From Thiothrix unzii (GTDB lineage: Bacteria; Pseudomonadota; Gammaproteobacteria; Thiotrichales; Thiotrichaceae): a DNA stretch of 64,000 nucleotides. Shown one piece after another: positions 1 to 10,043 of this stretch (within the stretch, counting starts at the first letter, position 1; the number at the start of each line of letters is the position of its first letter). The notes under the pieces are model-generated. The model worked only from the letters and a program-made list of their open reading frames with translations. It had not been told where the DNA came from and did not search any database. The stretch covers positions 1,488,001 to 1,552,000 of the forward strand of contig NZ_CP072793.1 of NCBI RefSeq assembly GCF_017901175.1. Reading direction: 5' to 3'. The position numbers and the translations under genes are program-made.

Positions 1-791
<791 letters not shown>

Positions 792-803
792 TTACTTATA
801 ATC

Positions 804-838
804 CTTTTGTTGGGTGTTTCAGGGACACCCAACAAAAG
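804..838. terminator. Hairpin between comEA-like gene and galE
   Basis: A perfect 14-bp inverted repeat (804-817 and 825-838) with a 7-nt loop. The arms start and end in T4/A4 runs, so on the minus strand it works as an intrinsic terminator after the comEA-like gene and just before the galE start. Confidence 0.7.
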
Positions 839-848
839 ATAGCAGCGA

Positions 849-1274
849 TTAGGTATTGCTGTCAGTTTTTGATGCGGATTTTTCCGATACTTTGTCGGTT
901 TTATCCGCTGATTTGGCATCTGCTTTCTCTGCTTTGTCGGCCTTGTCAGTGGTTTTTGCATCCGCTTTGTCGGTCGATTTGTCCGGTGTGGTGGTGCTGG
1001 CAGTGCTTGCGCCTTCTGTCAGGGAAATATCAGCTTTAATTTTATCAAATAATTTGTCGCCGATACCGCTGACTTCTTTGAGTTCGTCTAAGGTTTTGAA
1101 TTCGCCGTGTTCAGTACGGTAAGCAACAATGGCTTCCGCTTTTTTCGCGCCAATACCATCCAAACCATCTAAGGTGGCAGCATCGGCCTTGTTAATATTG
1201 ATCATTTCGGCGAAAACAGATGGTGCGCAAGACAGGCAAGCTAACAGGGTAGCGGCAATCACAGTTTTTTTCAT
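849..1274 (-). CDS. ComEA-like helix-hairpin-helix exported protein
   Basis: 141 residues. The start at 1274 was chosen because MKKTVIAATLL opens a normal signal peptide (cleavage near SVFA/EM); the longer frame to 1355 adds an implausible leader. Residues 24-85 carry the ComEA helix-hairpin-helix pair (ININKADAATLDGLDGIG and VSGIGDKLFDKI), a non-specific DNA-binding fold. The family helps pull transforming DNA into the periplasm, or occurs as short ComEA-like proteins of unknown role. The last 50 residues are a low-complexity Lys/Asp/Ala/Thr tail with repeated KADK/TDK units, probably disordered. No other competence gene lies nearby. Confidence 0.85.
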   Translation of the reverse strand: MKKTVIAATLLACLSCAPSVFAEMININKADAATLDGLDGIGAKKAEAIVAYRTEHGEFKTLDELKEVSGIGDKLFDKIKADISLTEGASTASTTTPDKSTDKADAKTTDKADKAEKADAKSADKTDKVSEKSASKTDSNT

Positions 1275-1475
1275 GGTGAAACACTCAAGGGTAATGTTAT
1301 ATAAATAATTATGGGTTTGCTTAAGCTGGGCGTAATTTCTCATAAGATAGTGCATCGTTGAACTATTTTCTGATAATTGGTCGGGTGATTTTTTAGCTTT
1401 ATTCTGACAGGGTTTTGTGGATTTTGCGTGAGTGATTGGTTATTGTGGCGCATCCATTTTTTATAGGAGCAACCC

Positions 1476-2168
1476 ATGCGTAAACCTTATGTTAAAAGCA
1501 TTCTTTCTTATTCGATGGTCGGTAGTATTGGCCTGACTATCGTTGCCAGTTTGCAAGGTTGCGGTGGCGATCAACCGCCTACGCCGCCACAAAATCAAGC
1601 TCCCGGTGCGATTTCAGACGCAGCCAAAGGCGAGGGGATGTTTTTGGTGATTCAGCAAACCGGTGCGAATCCAGATACTTATGAGTTGAAAGAAAAACAC
1701 CCTTCCAGCGAAGGTACACGCGCGATTCTCAAGGGCATGGATGGCTCTGAGCGCATCCTGAGTGAAGCAGAACTCAAGAAAATTGCCGAAGAAGAAGCTA
1801 AGAAAGTCGAAGATGGCACGTCCAAACTGACTCAGCCAGCCGCAGAAAATCAAGGCTTGAGCTTGGGTGAAACCTTGCTGGCTTCGGCGGCGGGCGCACT
1901 GATTGGCGGGATGATTGCGAATAAACTCATGGGCAATTCCAATTATCAGCAACACCAACAGCAGCAAACCCAACGGGCGCAAACCAGCATTAGCCGTCCG
2001 GCAGCGGGTGGTACTGACACGCGTGCAGTGAATCCGGGGCAAAATCAGCCTAAATCGGGTTTCATGGGTAATAACAATAATGGTGCTGGTTCTGCTGCGG
2101 GAGCGGGTGCAGGGTCAAGCACATCGGGCGGTTCTTCAGCGTCCGGTAGCAATTCTTACGGTGGTTAA
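1476..2168 (+). CDS. YgiB-like (DUF1190/UPF0441-type) lipoprotein
   Basis: 230 residues with a clear RBS (AGGAG) before the ATG. The N-terminus is a lipoprotein signal with lipobox LQGC (Cys29) and a Pro-rich linker. A charged helical stretch follows (about 95-120), then a Gly/Ala hydrophobic stretch (ALIGGMIANKLMG), a Gln-rich segment and a Gly/Ser-rich tail ending SYGG. This layout and the ATP-grasp gene 6 bp downstream match the E. coli ygiB-ygiC pair, where YgiB is an envelope protein of unknown function. Sequence similarity to YgiB is low, so the call rests largely on context and architecture. Confidence 0.55.
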   Translation: MRKPYVKSILSYSMVGSIGLTIVASLQGCGGDQPPTPPQNQAPGAISDAAKGEGMFLVIQQTGANPDTYELKEKHPSSEGTRAILKGMDGSERILSEAELKKIAEEEAKKVEDGTSKLTQPAAENQGLSLGETLLASAAGALIGGMIANKLMGNSNYQQHQQQQTQRAQTSISRPAAGGTDTRAVNPGQNQPKSGFMGNNNNGAGSAAGAGAGSSTSGGSSASGSNSYGG

Positions 2169-2174
2169 ATCACA

Positions 2175-3353
2175 ATGATTCGTTTGGAAAAAGTCAATCC
2201 CATTAGCCCCGCGCTGATGGAGGAAGTCGGCATGACTTGGCACACTGACCCAGATGGGCAGCCTTACATTGCCGATGAAATTGTCCTGGTCACGGAAGAC
2301 GAAGTAGAAGCGTATTACGAAGCGGCGAACACCCTGTACGATATGTACGTTGAAGCTGCGCAGCACGTTATCGACAACGAGCGTTTTTTAGAGCTGGATA
2401 TTCCGTTTAACCTTGTTGATCCGATTAAACGTAGCTGGGAAAACGATCATCGGCATTTATACGGGCGTTTCGATTTTGCCGGTGGGGTGGATGGTTTGCC
2501 GATTAAACTGATTGAGTTTAATGCGGATACCCCGACCAGTTTATTTGAAACGGCGATTGTGCAATGGGCATTGCTGAAAGCCAATCATATGGATGAGGCT
2601 TCGCAGTTCAATTCTGTGTATGAAAGCATTCGCAACAGTTTCCGGCGTTTGGTGACGGGCGATAATGATCCCGATACTTTCGGCGAGTATTATCGTTTCC
2701 AAAATATTTTGTTTTCCAGTGTGCGCAATGAGCCGGAAGACGAGCGCACTGTGCGGTTTTTGCAGCATTTAGCCAGTGATGCGGGGTTTCAGACCGACTT
2801 TTGTTACACCGACGAAGTGGGCTTTTTGGAAGAAGAGGGGATTTTTAACCCGCAACAAACGCGCTTCGATTATTGGTTTAAGTTGTATCCGTGGGAAAAT
2901 ATCGCGCTGCAAACTGACGGTATTAATGGCATTTTAGATGACATTACCCGCAATACCGACACCGTGATTCTCAACCCGGCGTATACCTTGCTGTTCCAAA
3001 GCAAAGGTATGCTGAAAGTGTTGTATGAGCTGTTCCCGGATTCGCCGTATTTGCTGGAAACCCGTGGTGAGCCATTGCAAGGTCAACAACAGGTGGCAAA
3101 GAAAATGTTTGGGCGCGAAGGTGCAAACACGGTGATTTACGATGCGGCAGGGGCGATTTTGCACGCAATGCCGGGTGAATACGACCGTTACCGCAGCATT
3201 TACCAAGCGTTTGCCGCTTACCCGAAAGATGCGCAAGGCCGCAGCTACCAAGCTGGGGTGTTTTTCGCGTGGGAAGCTTGTGGCTTAGGTTTCCGCCGTG
3301 GCGGGGAAATTCTCGACAATCTCAGCAAGTTCGTGGCGCACCGCATGGTGTAA
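2175..3353 (+). CDS. ygiC: YgiC-type ATP-grasp ligase (glutathionylspermidine synthase family)
   Basis: 392 residues, the full length of the YgiC/YjfC branch of the glutathionylspermidine synthase C-terminal family (about 386 in E. coli). Conserved blocks include IEFNADTPTSLFE (about 115-127) and the C-terminal GVFFAWEACGLGFRRGG. The fold is an ATP-grasp amide ligase joining a carboxylate to an amine. E. coli YgiC does not make glutathionylspermidine, so the real substrate is unknown. It follows the lipoprotein gene by 6 bp and is surely co-transcribed with it. The family is secure; the function is open. Confidence 0.85.
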   Translation: MIRLEKVNPISPALMEEVGMTWHTDPDGQPYIADEIVLVTEDEVEAYYEAANTLYDMYVEAAQHVIDNERFLELDIPFNLVDPIKRSWENDHRHLYGRFDFAGGVDGLPIKLIEFNADTPTSLFETAIVQWALLKANHMDEASQFNSVYESIRNSFRRLVTGDNDPDTFGEYYRFQNILFSSVRNEPEDERTVRFLQHLASDAGFQTDFCYTDEVGFLEEEGIFNPQQTRFDYWFKLYPWENIALQTDGINGILDDITRNTDTVILNPAYTLLFQSKGMLKVLYELFPDSPYLLETRGEPLQGQQQVAKKMFGREGANTVIYDAAGAILHAMPGEYDRYRSIYQAFAAYPKDAQGRSYQAGVFFAWEACGLGFRRGGEILDNLSKFVAHRMV

Positions 3354-3356
3354 GTT

Positions 3357-3719
3357 TCACACGGCTAACTGGACATAAGCGTAAATAGCACCCAAAACGG
3401 CAGCTAACGGAATGATCAGTATGCCGACCGTGAGCCATAGCAACAAACGTCTAAAGGGATAGCCCTGATGTCGCCAAAAGCGCGTCAGGGTGTACACCCC
3501 GATCAATAAGACTTCCAACAACGCTGTGCCAAAAATAGCGAACAGTGCCCAATCAAGCATATCGCTGTAACCGCTCAGCAATAATGAACTTACCAGCGCA
3601 ACCCCGCGCCCGATGAAATACACCGGTATCAGCAGCGATACCCACGATAGCCAGAACAGCGTGTGTTGCCATCCGGCATAATTTTGAACACCCAACTTAC
3701 CCATAACTAGGACACTCAC
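3357..3719 (-). CDS. Small four-helix membrane protein, unknown function
   Basis: 120 residues starting at GTG 3719 (an in-frame ATG at 3704 is possible; neither has a strong RBS). Four hydrophobic segments are visible at about 18-40, 47-57, 60-85 and 92-118, the second short, with little sequence between. It lies convergent with ygiC, 3 bp from its stop. I recognise no family. Unknown small inner-membrane proteins are common next to ygiBC-type genes, but nothing here ties it to them except position. Confidence 0.55.
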   Translation of the reverse strand: MSVLVMGKLGVQNYAGWQHTLFWLSWVSLLIPVYFIGRGVALVSSLLLSGYSDMLDWALFAIFGTALLEVLLIGVYTLTRFWRHQGYPFRRLLLWLTVGILIIPLAAVLGAIYAYVQLAV

Positions 3720-3849
3720 TAATGGCAGGGGGAGTGAGCGGGGTGTTTCAGCAAGCCCCGTTCACTTGCCTCATTGATAACAGATTTTGCGGTAATCTGC
3801 TGTATCATCTATAGCCAACTGGCAGTATTTGGCGGATGGGGAGTATCGG

Positions 3850-4443
3850 ATGAACAATTTGGACAGTTTAACCCTCGCGGAAATCACGCAATGTTTGTGT
3901 CAACCAGGTGGCGCAACCCATGATGTACCGTTGCAGGCTAACCGTGACGCGGGGGTGTTAGTCCCGTTTGTGCGGGTGGCGGAAAGCTGGCATCTGGTCT
4001 TTATCCGCCGCCCGAAGTCTGAGCGCGATTACCATAGTGGGCAGGTGGCATTCGCGGGGGGTAAGCGTGACCTTAGCGACAGCGATTTGTGCATGACGGC
4101 ATTGCGTGAGGCGTATGAAGAAATCGGGGTGGCGATGCAAGATGTGACGATTTTGGGGCAGTTGGGTATCCATCACAGTGCCAGCCGTTACCGCATTACA
4201 CCCACCGTTGGGGTTATGCCTTGGCCTTATGCACTCACCTTAAATCCGCTGGAAGTGGCGCGGGTTTTCACCATCCCGTTGCAATGGTTGGCGCAGCCGC
4301 ACCACCACGAAATCCGTTACCGCGAATTGGCGGGCTTTGCCGAACCTGTGCCTATGGTGTATTTTCAGGAATACGACGGCGAAGTGCTGTGGGGGGCGAC
4401 GGCGCGGATTACGTTGTCGTTGTTGGCGTGTTTACGGGCATAA
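3850..4443 (+). CDS. CoA pyrophosphatase (Nudix hydrolase, NudL-type)
   Basis: 197 residues. The ATG at 3850 is preferred over the TTG at 3829 because GGGGAG sits 7-12 bases before it. The protein hydrolyses CoA or acyl-CoA to phosphopantetheine and 3',5'-ADP. The CoA-pyrophosphatase signature is visible as FIRRPKSERDYHSGQVAFAG, followed by the Nudix box GGKRDLSD...ALREAYEEIGV, whose glutamates bind Mg2+. It is monocistronic, convergent with ilvC across a bidirectional terminator. The length is normal for the family. Confidence 0.88.
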   Translation: MNNLDSLTLAEITQCLCQPGGATHDVPLQANRDAGVLVPFVRVAESWHLVFIRRPKSERDYHSGQVAFAGGKRDLSDSDLCMTALREAYEEIGVAMQDVTILGQLGIHHSASRYRITPTVGVMPWPYALTLNPLEVARVFTIPLQWLAQPHHHEIRYRELAGFAEPVPMVYFQEYDGEVLWGATARITLSLLACLRA

Positions 4444-4444
4444 A

Positions 4445-4470
4445 AAAGGGCGCGATCAACGCACCCTTTC
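4445..4470. terminator. Bidirectional terminator between nudL-type gene and ilvC
   Basis: AAAGGGCGCG (4445-4454), loop ATCAA, then CGCACCCTTT (4460-4469), a 10-bp stem with one C-A mismatch. A runs lie before it and T runs after it, so it can end both convergent genes. Confidence 0.7.
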
Positions 4471-4494
4471 TTTTCGATTAAGTGAACCGCAGGA

Positions 4495-5526
<1,032 letters not shown>

Positions 5527-5541
5527 TCAATCAAATACTGG

Positions 5542-6036
5542 TTAAGCGCGTAACGCGGTATCGCCACGTGCAATGCCCATACTGCCGGAACGCACCACTT
5601 CAATGATGCGAAAATCTTTGAGTGTGCTAACAAACGCATCCAATTTGGAGCGATCACCCGTCAACTCAATGGTGTAGGTGTGGTCAGTTACGTCAATGAT
5701 ATTGCCACGGAAAATGTCCGAAAGGCGTTTGACCGCTTCACACGTCGAATTTTTATCAACGCCGACTTTAATGAACATCATTTCGCGTTCAATGTGAGGA
5801 TACTGCGCCAAGTCCATGATCTTGACCACATCAATCAGTTTGTGTAACTGCTTGAGTATCTGCTCGACAATTTCATCACTGCCGCGTGTTACCAGCGTCA
5901 GGCGGGAAAGGGTTGCATCTTCAGTCGGTGCAACGGTCAGGGATTCAATATTGTAACCCCGTGCGGAGAATAATCCGGCAACACGCGACAACGCGCCTGC
6001 TTCATTCTCCATTAAAATGGAAATCACATGCCGCAT
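5542..6036 (-). CDS. ilvH: Acetolactate synthase small (regulatory) subunit
   Basis: 164 residues. The N-terminal ACT domain (MRHVISILMENEAGALSRV, SARGYNIESL) binds valine for feedback inhibition, and the C-terminal domain resembles IlvN/IlvH (about 80-160). It activates and regulates the large subunit encoded 8 bp upstream. The length matches IlvH (163 in E. coli) rather than the shorter IlvN. Confidence 0.96.
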   Translation of the reverse strand: MRHVISILMENEAGALSRVAGLFSARGYNIESLTVAPTEDATLSRLTLVTRGSDEIVEQILKQLHKLIDVVKIMDLAQYPHIEREMMFIKVGVDKNSTCEAVKRLSDIFRGNIIDVTDHTYTIELTGDRSKLDAFVSTLKDFRIIEVVRSGSMGIARGDTALRA

Positions 6037-6044
6037 CTTGTCAC

Positions 6045-7745
6045 CTATACCAGAATCATTTCGTTATGACCAGCACCTGCCGGAACCATCGGGAACACGT
6101 TATTTTCCTGTTCCGTCACGAAGTCCATGAATACCAAACGGTCTTTCATTGCCATCGCTTCTTTCAATGCGCCTTCCACATCTGCCGGATTTTCGATGCG
6201 CATCCCGACATGCCCGTAGGCTTCGGTTAACTTCACGAAATCAGGCAGGGAATCCATATAAGACATGGCGTAACGCTTCTGGTAGAAGAATTCCTGCCAC
6301 TGACGCACCATGCCGAGGTAGCCATTGTTTAAGCAGATGATTTTAACGGGCAAGCGGTATTGCAGACACGTCGCCAGTTCCTGAATACACATCTGAATAC
6401 TGCCGTCGCCGGTAATGCACGCCACGGTTTCTTCCGGGAATGCCAGTTGCACACCCATTGCTGCCGGTAAACCAAAGCCCATCGTGCCTAAACCACCGGA
6501 GTTAATCCAACGGTTCGGTTTATTGAACTTGTAATACTGCGCCGCCCACATCTGGTGTTGACCGACATCGGAGGTGATATACGCATCACCGCCAGTAACT
6601 TCCCAGAGCTTTTCAATGACGTACTGCGCCCGAATCGCTTTTTGCGGGTCTTGCGTGTATTTCATGCAATCGACGCTGCGCCATTCCTCGATTTGTTTCC
6701 ACCACGTAGCGAGTGCCGCCGGATCAGTGCGTTCGGTGCGCGTGCGCAATTCTTCCAGCAAATCGACAATCACGTTTTTGACATCACCAACAATTGGCAC
6801 GTCTACTTTAACGTTTTTAGAAATGGAAGCCGGGTCAATATCAATATGAATGATTTTGGCGTAAGGGCAGAATTTTTCAATATTGCCGGTAACGCGGTCA
6901 TCAAAACGTGCCCCAATCGCAATAATCAAATCGGAGTCATGCATCGAATGGTTGGCTTCATACGTGCCGTGCATCCCCAACATGCCGATGAACTGCTTAT
7001 CCATTGACGGGTAAGCACCCAAACCCATCAGGGTATTGGTAATCGGGAAGCCCAATTCACGGGTAAGCTCAGTCAATTCGTGCGCTGCACCGGATAACAC
7101 CACGCCACCCCCGGTGTACAATACCGGACGTTTAGCTTCCAGCATCAGGTCAACCGCACGGCGAATTTGCCGTTTATTGCCTTTTACCGTGGGGTTATAC
7201 GAGCGTAAGGTGATTTCCTGCGGGTAATGGAACTCGCAACGCGCAGTAGTAATGTCTTTAGGAATATCGACTAACACTGGCCCCGGACGACCGGTGCTGG
7301 CGATAAAAAACGCCTTCTTAATGGTCGTGGCAAGATCTTTAACATCCGTTACCAAGAAATTGTGTTTCACGCACGGGCGCGTAATGCCCACAATATCCAC
7401 TTCTTGGAATGCATCATTACCAATGAGCGCGCGCGGCACTTGCCCGGTAAAGACTACCAGTGGCACAGAATCCATGTAGGCATCGGCAATGCCTGTTACT
7501 GCATTGGTCGCGCCAGGGCCTGATGTGACTAGCACAACACCCGGTCTGTTGGTTGCTTTGGCGTACCCTTCCGCTGCATGGACAGCAGCTTGCTCATGTC
7601 TTACGAGAATATGGTTGACCTTATCCTGTTGCTTATACAGCGCATCATAGATGAACAGGACAGCACCTCCGGGATAACCGAAGATGGTTTCAACCCCTTC
7701 TTCCTTAAGACACTCGACGAATATCTCGGCTCCGGTCAGTTCCAC
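6045..7745 (-). CDS. ilvB: Acetolactate synthase large (catalytic) subunit
   Basis: 566 residues from a GTG at 7745, preferred over the ATG at 7766 because AGGGAG lies 6 bases before it and the product then starts MELTGAEIFVECLKEEGVET like its homologues. It condenses two pyruvates (or pyruvate plus 2-ketobutyrate) using ThDP, Mg2+ and FAD. The catalytic glutamate is in HEQAAVHAAEGYA, and the ThDP motif GDGSIQMCIQEL...NNGYLGMVRQWQ is in the C-terminal third. First gene of the ilv operon. The 228 bp between it and gspD holds both divergent promoters; I saw no clear leader peptide or attenuator. Confidence 0.96.
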   Translation of the reverse strand: MELTGAEIFVECLKEEGVETIFGYPGGAVLFIYDALYKQQDKVNHILVRHEQAAVHAAEGYAKATNRPGVVLVTSGPGATNAVTGIADAYMDSVPLVVFTGQVPRALIGNDAFQEVDIVGITRPCVKHNFLVTDVKDLATTIKKAFFIASTGRPGPVLVDIPKDITTARCEFHYPQEITLRSYNPTVKGNKRQIRRAVDLMLEAKRPVLYTGGGVVLSGAAHELTELTRELGFPITNTLMGLGAYPSMDKQFIGMLGMHGTYEANHSMHDSDLIIAIGARFDDRVTGNIEKFCPYAKIIHIDIDPASISKNVKVDVPIVGDVKNVIVDLLEELRTRTERTDPAALATWWKQIEEWRSVDCMKYTQDPQKAIRAQYVIEKLWEVTGGDAYITSDVGQHQMWAAQYYKFNKPNRWINSGGLGTMGFGLPAAMGVQLAFPEETVACITGDGSIQMCIQELATCLQYRLPVKIICLNNGYLGMVRQWQEFFYQKRYAMSYMDSLPDFVKLTEAYGHVGMRIENPADVEGALKEAMAMKDRLVFMDFVTEQENNVFPMVPAGAGHNEMILV

Positions 7746-7973
7746 AATTAACTCCCTAAATCGCATTGGGCGAAGGAAAAGATTCGCATCATAATACGAA
7801 CGCTTCAGGGATTACACCCCAAAAACCGTAATGTTGGCGGATTTTTTCAGGTTTGCAGCATTTCATTGTTACCTGTCAGCTAAAATGCAATGCGTGTCGG
7901 GAAAAATTGGCGATGTAGTGATAGAATCCACACTCTAACTGAACAGATTGCCGCAGCATACACAGGTTTTTGA

Positions 7974-10043
7974 ATGAAATATTCGCGTTATTCCCACAAA
8001 ACAATGGTTCATCGTCTTTTGTTAGCTTCCATGTTGTGGTTGGCAACTGCGCCGAGCGGCATGGCTGAGGATGCGCCGCGCATCAATTTACAGGATGTTG
8101 AAATCCGTCAGTTAGTTGATATTGTTGCAAAAGATACCGGTAAGAATTTCATTGTTGACCCCCAAGTGCGTGGCAAGATCACCTTTGTTTCAGGGCGTGG
8201 CTTGGATAAGTCCGGCTTGTATGAAGCCTTTCTTTCGGTGCTACAAGTTCACGGTTTTGATGCGATTGAGTCGGGTGATTTAATTAAAATTGTGCCCGTG
8301 GGCAAGGCGCGTTCTCAGGTCGCTCCCTTGGTAAACAACGCTGGTGAAAGCAATGTTGATGAAACCGTCACCGAAGTCATCAAACTGAATTACATTCCTG
8401 TCGCGACGGCATTACAGACGTTGACCCCATTGAGTGGTCAAGGCGAAACCCGGATTCAGCCGAATCAGGCCAGTAACTCTGTGGTTATTACCGGGCGGGC
8501 GCAAAACGTCGCACGCTTACGCGCGGTGGCAGAGAGTATTGATAACCCTAATAACGATGATTTTGAGCTGGTGGAATTGCAGTATGCAGTAGCTTCGCAA
8601 GTGGCAACCACGTTACAAGGTTTAATGGCTCCCGGTGGCGCGGCAGGCGAAGGTGCATTGCCTGCAACCGGGCGGGTATCAGCAGATGAGCGCACCAATA
8701 GCGTATTAGTTTCCGGCGACAAGCAAACCCGCGAACGCATGAAAAAAGCGATTGCCAAACTGGACGTGCAACGTGCTACCGAAGGCGATACCCGTGTTAT
8801 CCCCTTGCGTTACGCTAAAGCGGAAGATGTGGTGGCGGTGCTTAACGGTGTATCCCCTGCGTTGCAAGAACAATCGGGGGCAACCCCCGCTGCGGGTGGA
8901 GCTGCCCCAGCCGCAGTAGCGAGTGCCGCACGCAGTGGTGGGGTGACGGTATTAGCGGATAAGTCCAGCAACTCGATTATTATCAGCGGCCCGCCGACCT
9001 TACAGAAAAACATGATGGGCGTGATTGCACAACTGGATCGGCGGCGTGCGCAGGTGCTGGTTGAAGCGGTTATTGCGGAAGTTTCGACCGACTTGAGCAA
9101 TAAAATTGGCGCGACTTTGCTCTCCAATGGTGCAGCCGATGGTAAGGGCGCGGTGGGTTACAGCAACTTTGCTACCGACGGTTTAAATACGGCGATTGCG
9201 CTGGCAAGTGGCACAGCAACAGCCGTACCTGGTGGTTTGTTGCTGGGTGGTGGTAATAAAAGTTTTGGTGCGATTGTGGAAGCCCTCAAGGGCGATGCAG
9301 CTACCAATATTCTTTCCACGCCTACCTTGGTGACAATGGATAATGAGGAAGCGGAAATCACGGTTGGTCAGGAAGTGCCGTTTATTACCGGCAAAAGTAC
9401 CAGCAGCTCTAGCGATACCACCAATCCGTTTACCACCATTGAACGCCGTGACGTGGGCTTGAAGTTTAAAATTACCCCGCAAATCAATCGTGGCGAAACG
9501 GTTAACCTGAAAATTGAGCAGGAATCCTCCAATGTGGCTTCCAGCAGTGCGGGCGCGTCCGATTTGATTACCAATAAACGCCGTATTATGACCAATGTGA
9601 TGGTGGATGACGGGCAAATTTTGGTGTTAGGCGGTTTAATCGAAGACAATTACCGCGATTCTGAAAATAAAGTGCCGGTGCTGGGCGATATTCCGGTATT
9701 GGGCGGCATTTTCCGTAATAACACCACCAACAAAACCAAAAATAACCTGATGGTATTTATCCATCCGGTGATTTTGCCGGATGCGCAATCCGCTGATGCG
9801 TATACCCGCCGTAAGTACCAAACCATGCAACAGCAACAACAGCGCAGCCAAGTGACTCAGCGCGGTAGTTTGCCAGAAAAAGCCTCCACTTTGCCTGCGG
9901 ATATGAGCAAAGTGAGCAATGGTTCGGCGGACGATTTGCACCTCGGCTCACCGCTATACCCCGTCCAGGGAAGACCGCATAAACCTGCCCAGCAAGGGGC
10001 GTGCGTTAATTCGGCAGACCCGTTCTGTAATGGTACGTTATGA
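7974..10043 (+). CDS. gspD: Type II secretion secretin GspD
   Basis: 689 residues with an N-terminal signal (cleavage near SGMA/ED). The order is N0 domain (INLQDVEIRQLVDIVAKDTG), N1-N3 repeats to about residue 360 with a Gly/Ala-rich loop, then the secretin barrel containing VPFITGKST, RRDVGLKFKITPQI and LGGLIEDN. It forms the outer-membrane channel through which folded exoproteins leave the periplasm. The C-terminus is Gln-rich and may be the pilotin-binding end. It overlaps gspE by 4 bp (ATGA). No gspC precedes it. Confidence 0.95.
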   Translation: MKYSRYSHKTMVHRLLLASMLWLATAPSGMAEDAPRINLQDVEIRQLVDIVAKDTGKNFIVDPQVRGKITFVSGRGLDKSGLYEAFLSVLQVHGFDAIESGDLIKIVPVGKARSQVAPLVNNAGESNVDETVTEVIKLNYIPVATALQTLTPLSGQGETRIQPNQASNSVVITGRAQNVARLRAVAESIDNPNNDDFELVELQYAVASQVATTLQGLMAPGGAAGEGALPATGRVSADERTNSVLVSGDKQTRERMKKAIAKLDVQRATEGDTRVIPLRYAKAEDVVAVLNGVSPALQEQSGATPAAGGAAPAAVASAARSGGVTVLADKSSNSIIISGPPTLQKNMMGVIAQLDRRRAQVLVEAVIAEVSTDLSNKIGATLLSNGAADGKGAVGYSNFATDGLNTAIALASGTATAVPGGLLLGGGNKSFGAIVEALKGDAATNILSTPTLVTMDNEEAEITVGQEVPFITGKSTSSSSDTTNPFTTIERRDVGLKFKITPQINRGETVNLKIEQESSNVASSSAGASDLITNKRRIMTNVMVDDGQILVLGGLIEDNYRDSENKVPVLGDIPVLGGIFRNNTTNKTKNNLMVFIHPVILPDAQSADAYTRRKYQTMQQQQQRSQVTQRGSLPEKASTLPADMSKVSNGSADDLHLGSPLYPVQGRPHKPAQQGACVNSADPFCNGTL

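Noticed and set aside
2175-3353. Naming the ATP-grasp gene glutathionylspermidine synthase
   Set aside because: It is the short YgiC-type branch lacking the amidase domain, and E. coli members do not have that activity.
3734-3765. Hairpin GTGAGCGGGG/CCCCGTTCAC as a terminator
   Set aside because: It lies upstream of the small membrane protein gene and well before the NudL start, has a 12-nt loop and no T-run.
7746-7973. Attenuator or leader peptide before ilvB
   Set aside because: No run of branched-chain codons with a paired terminator hairpin was found.
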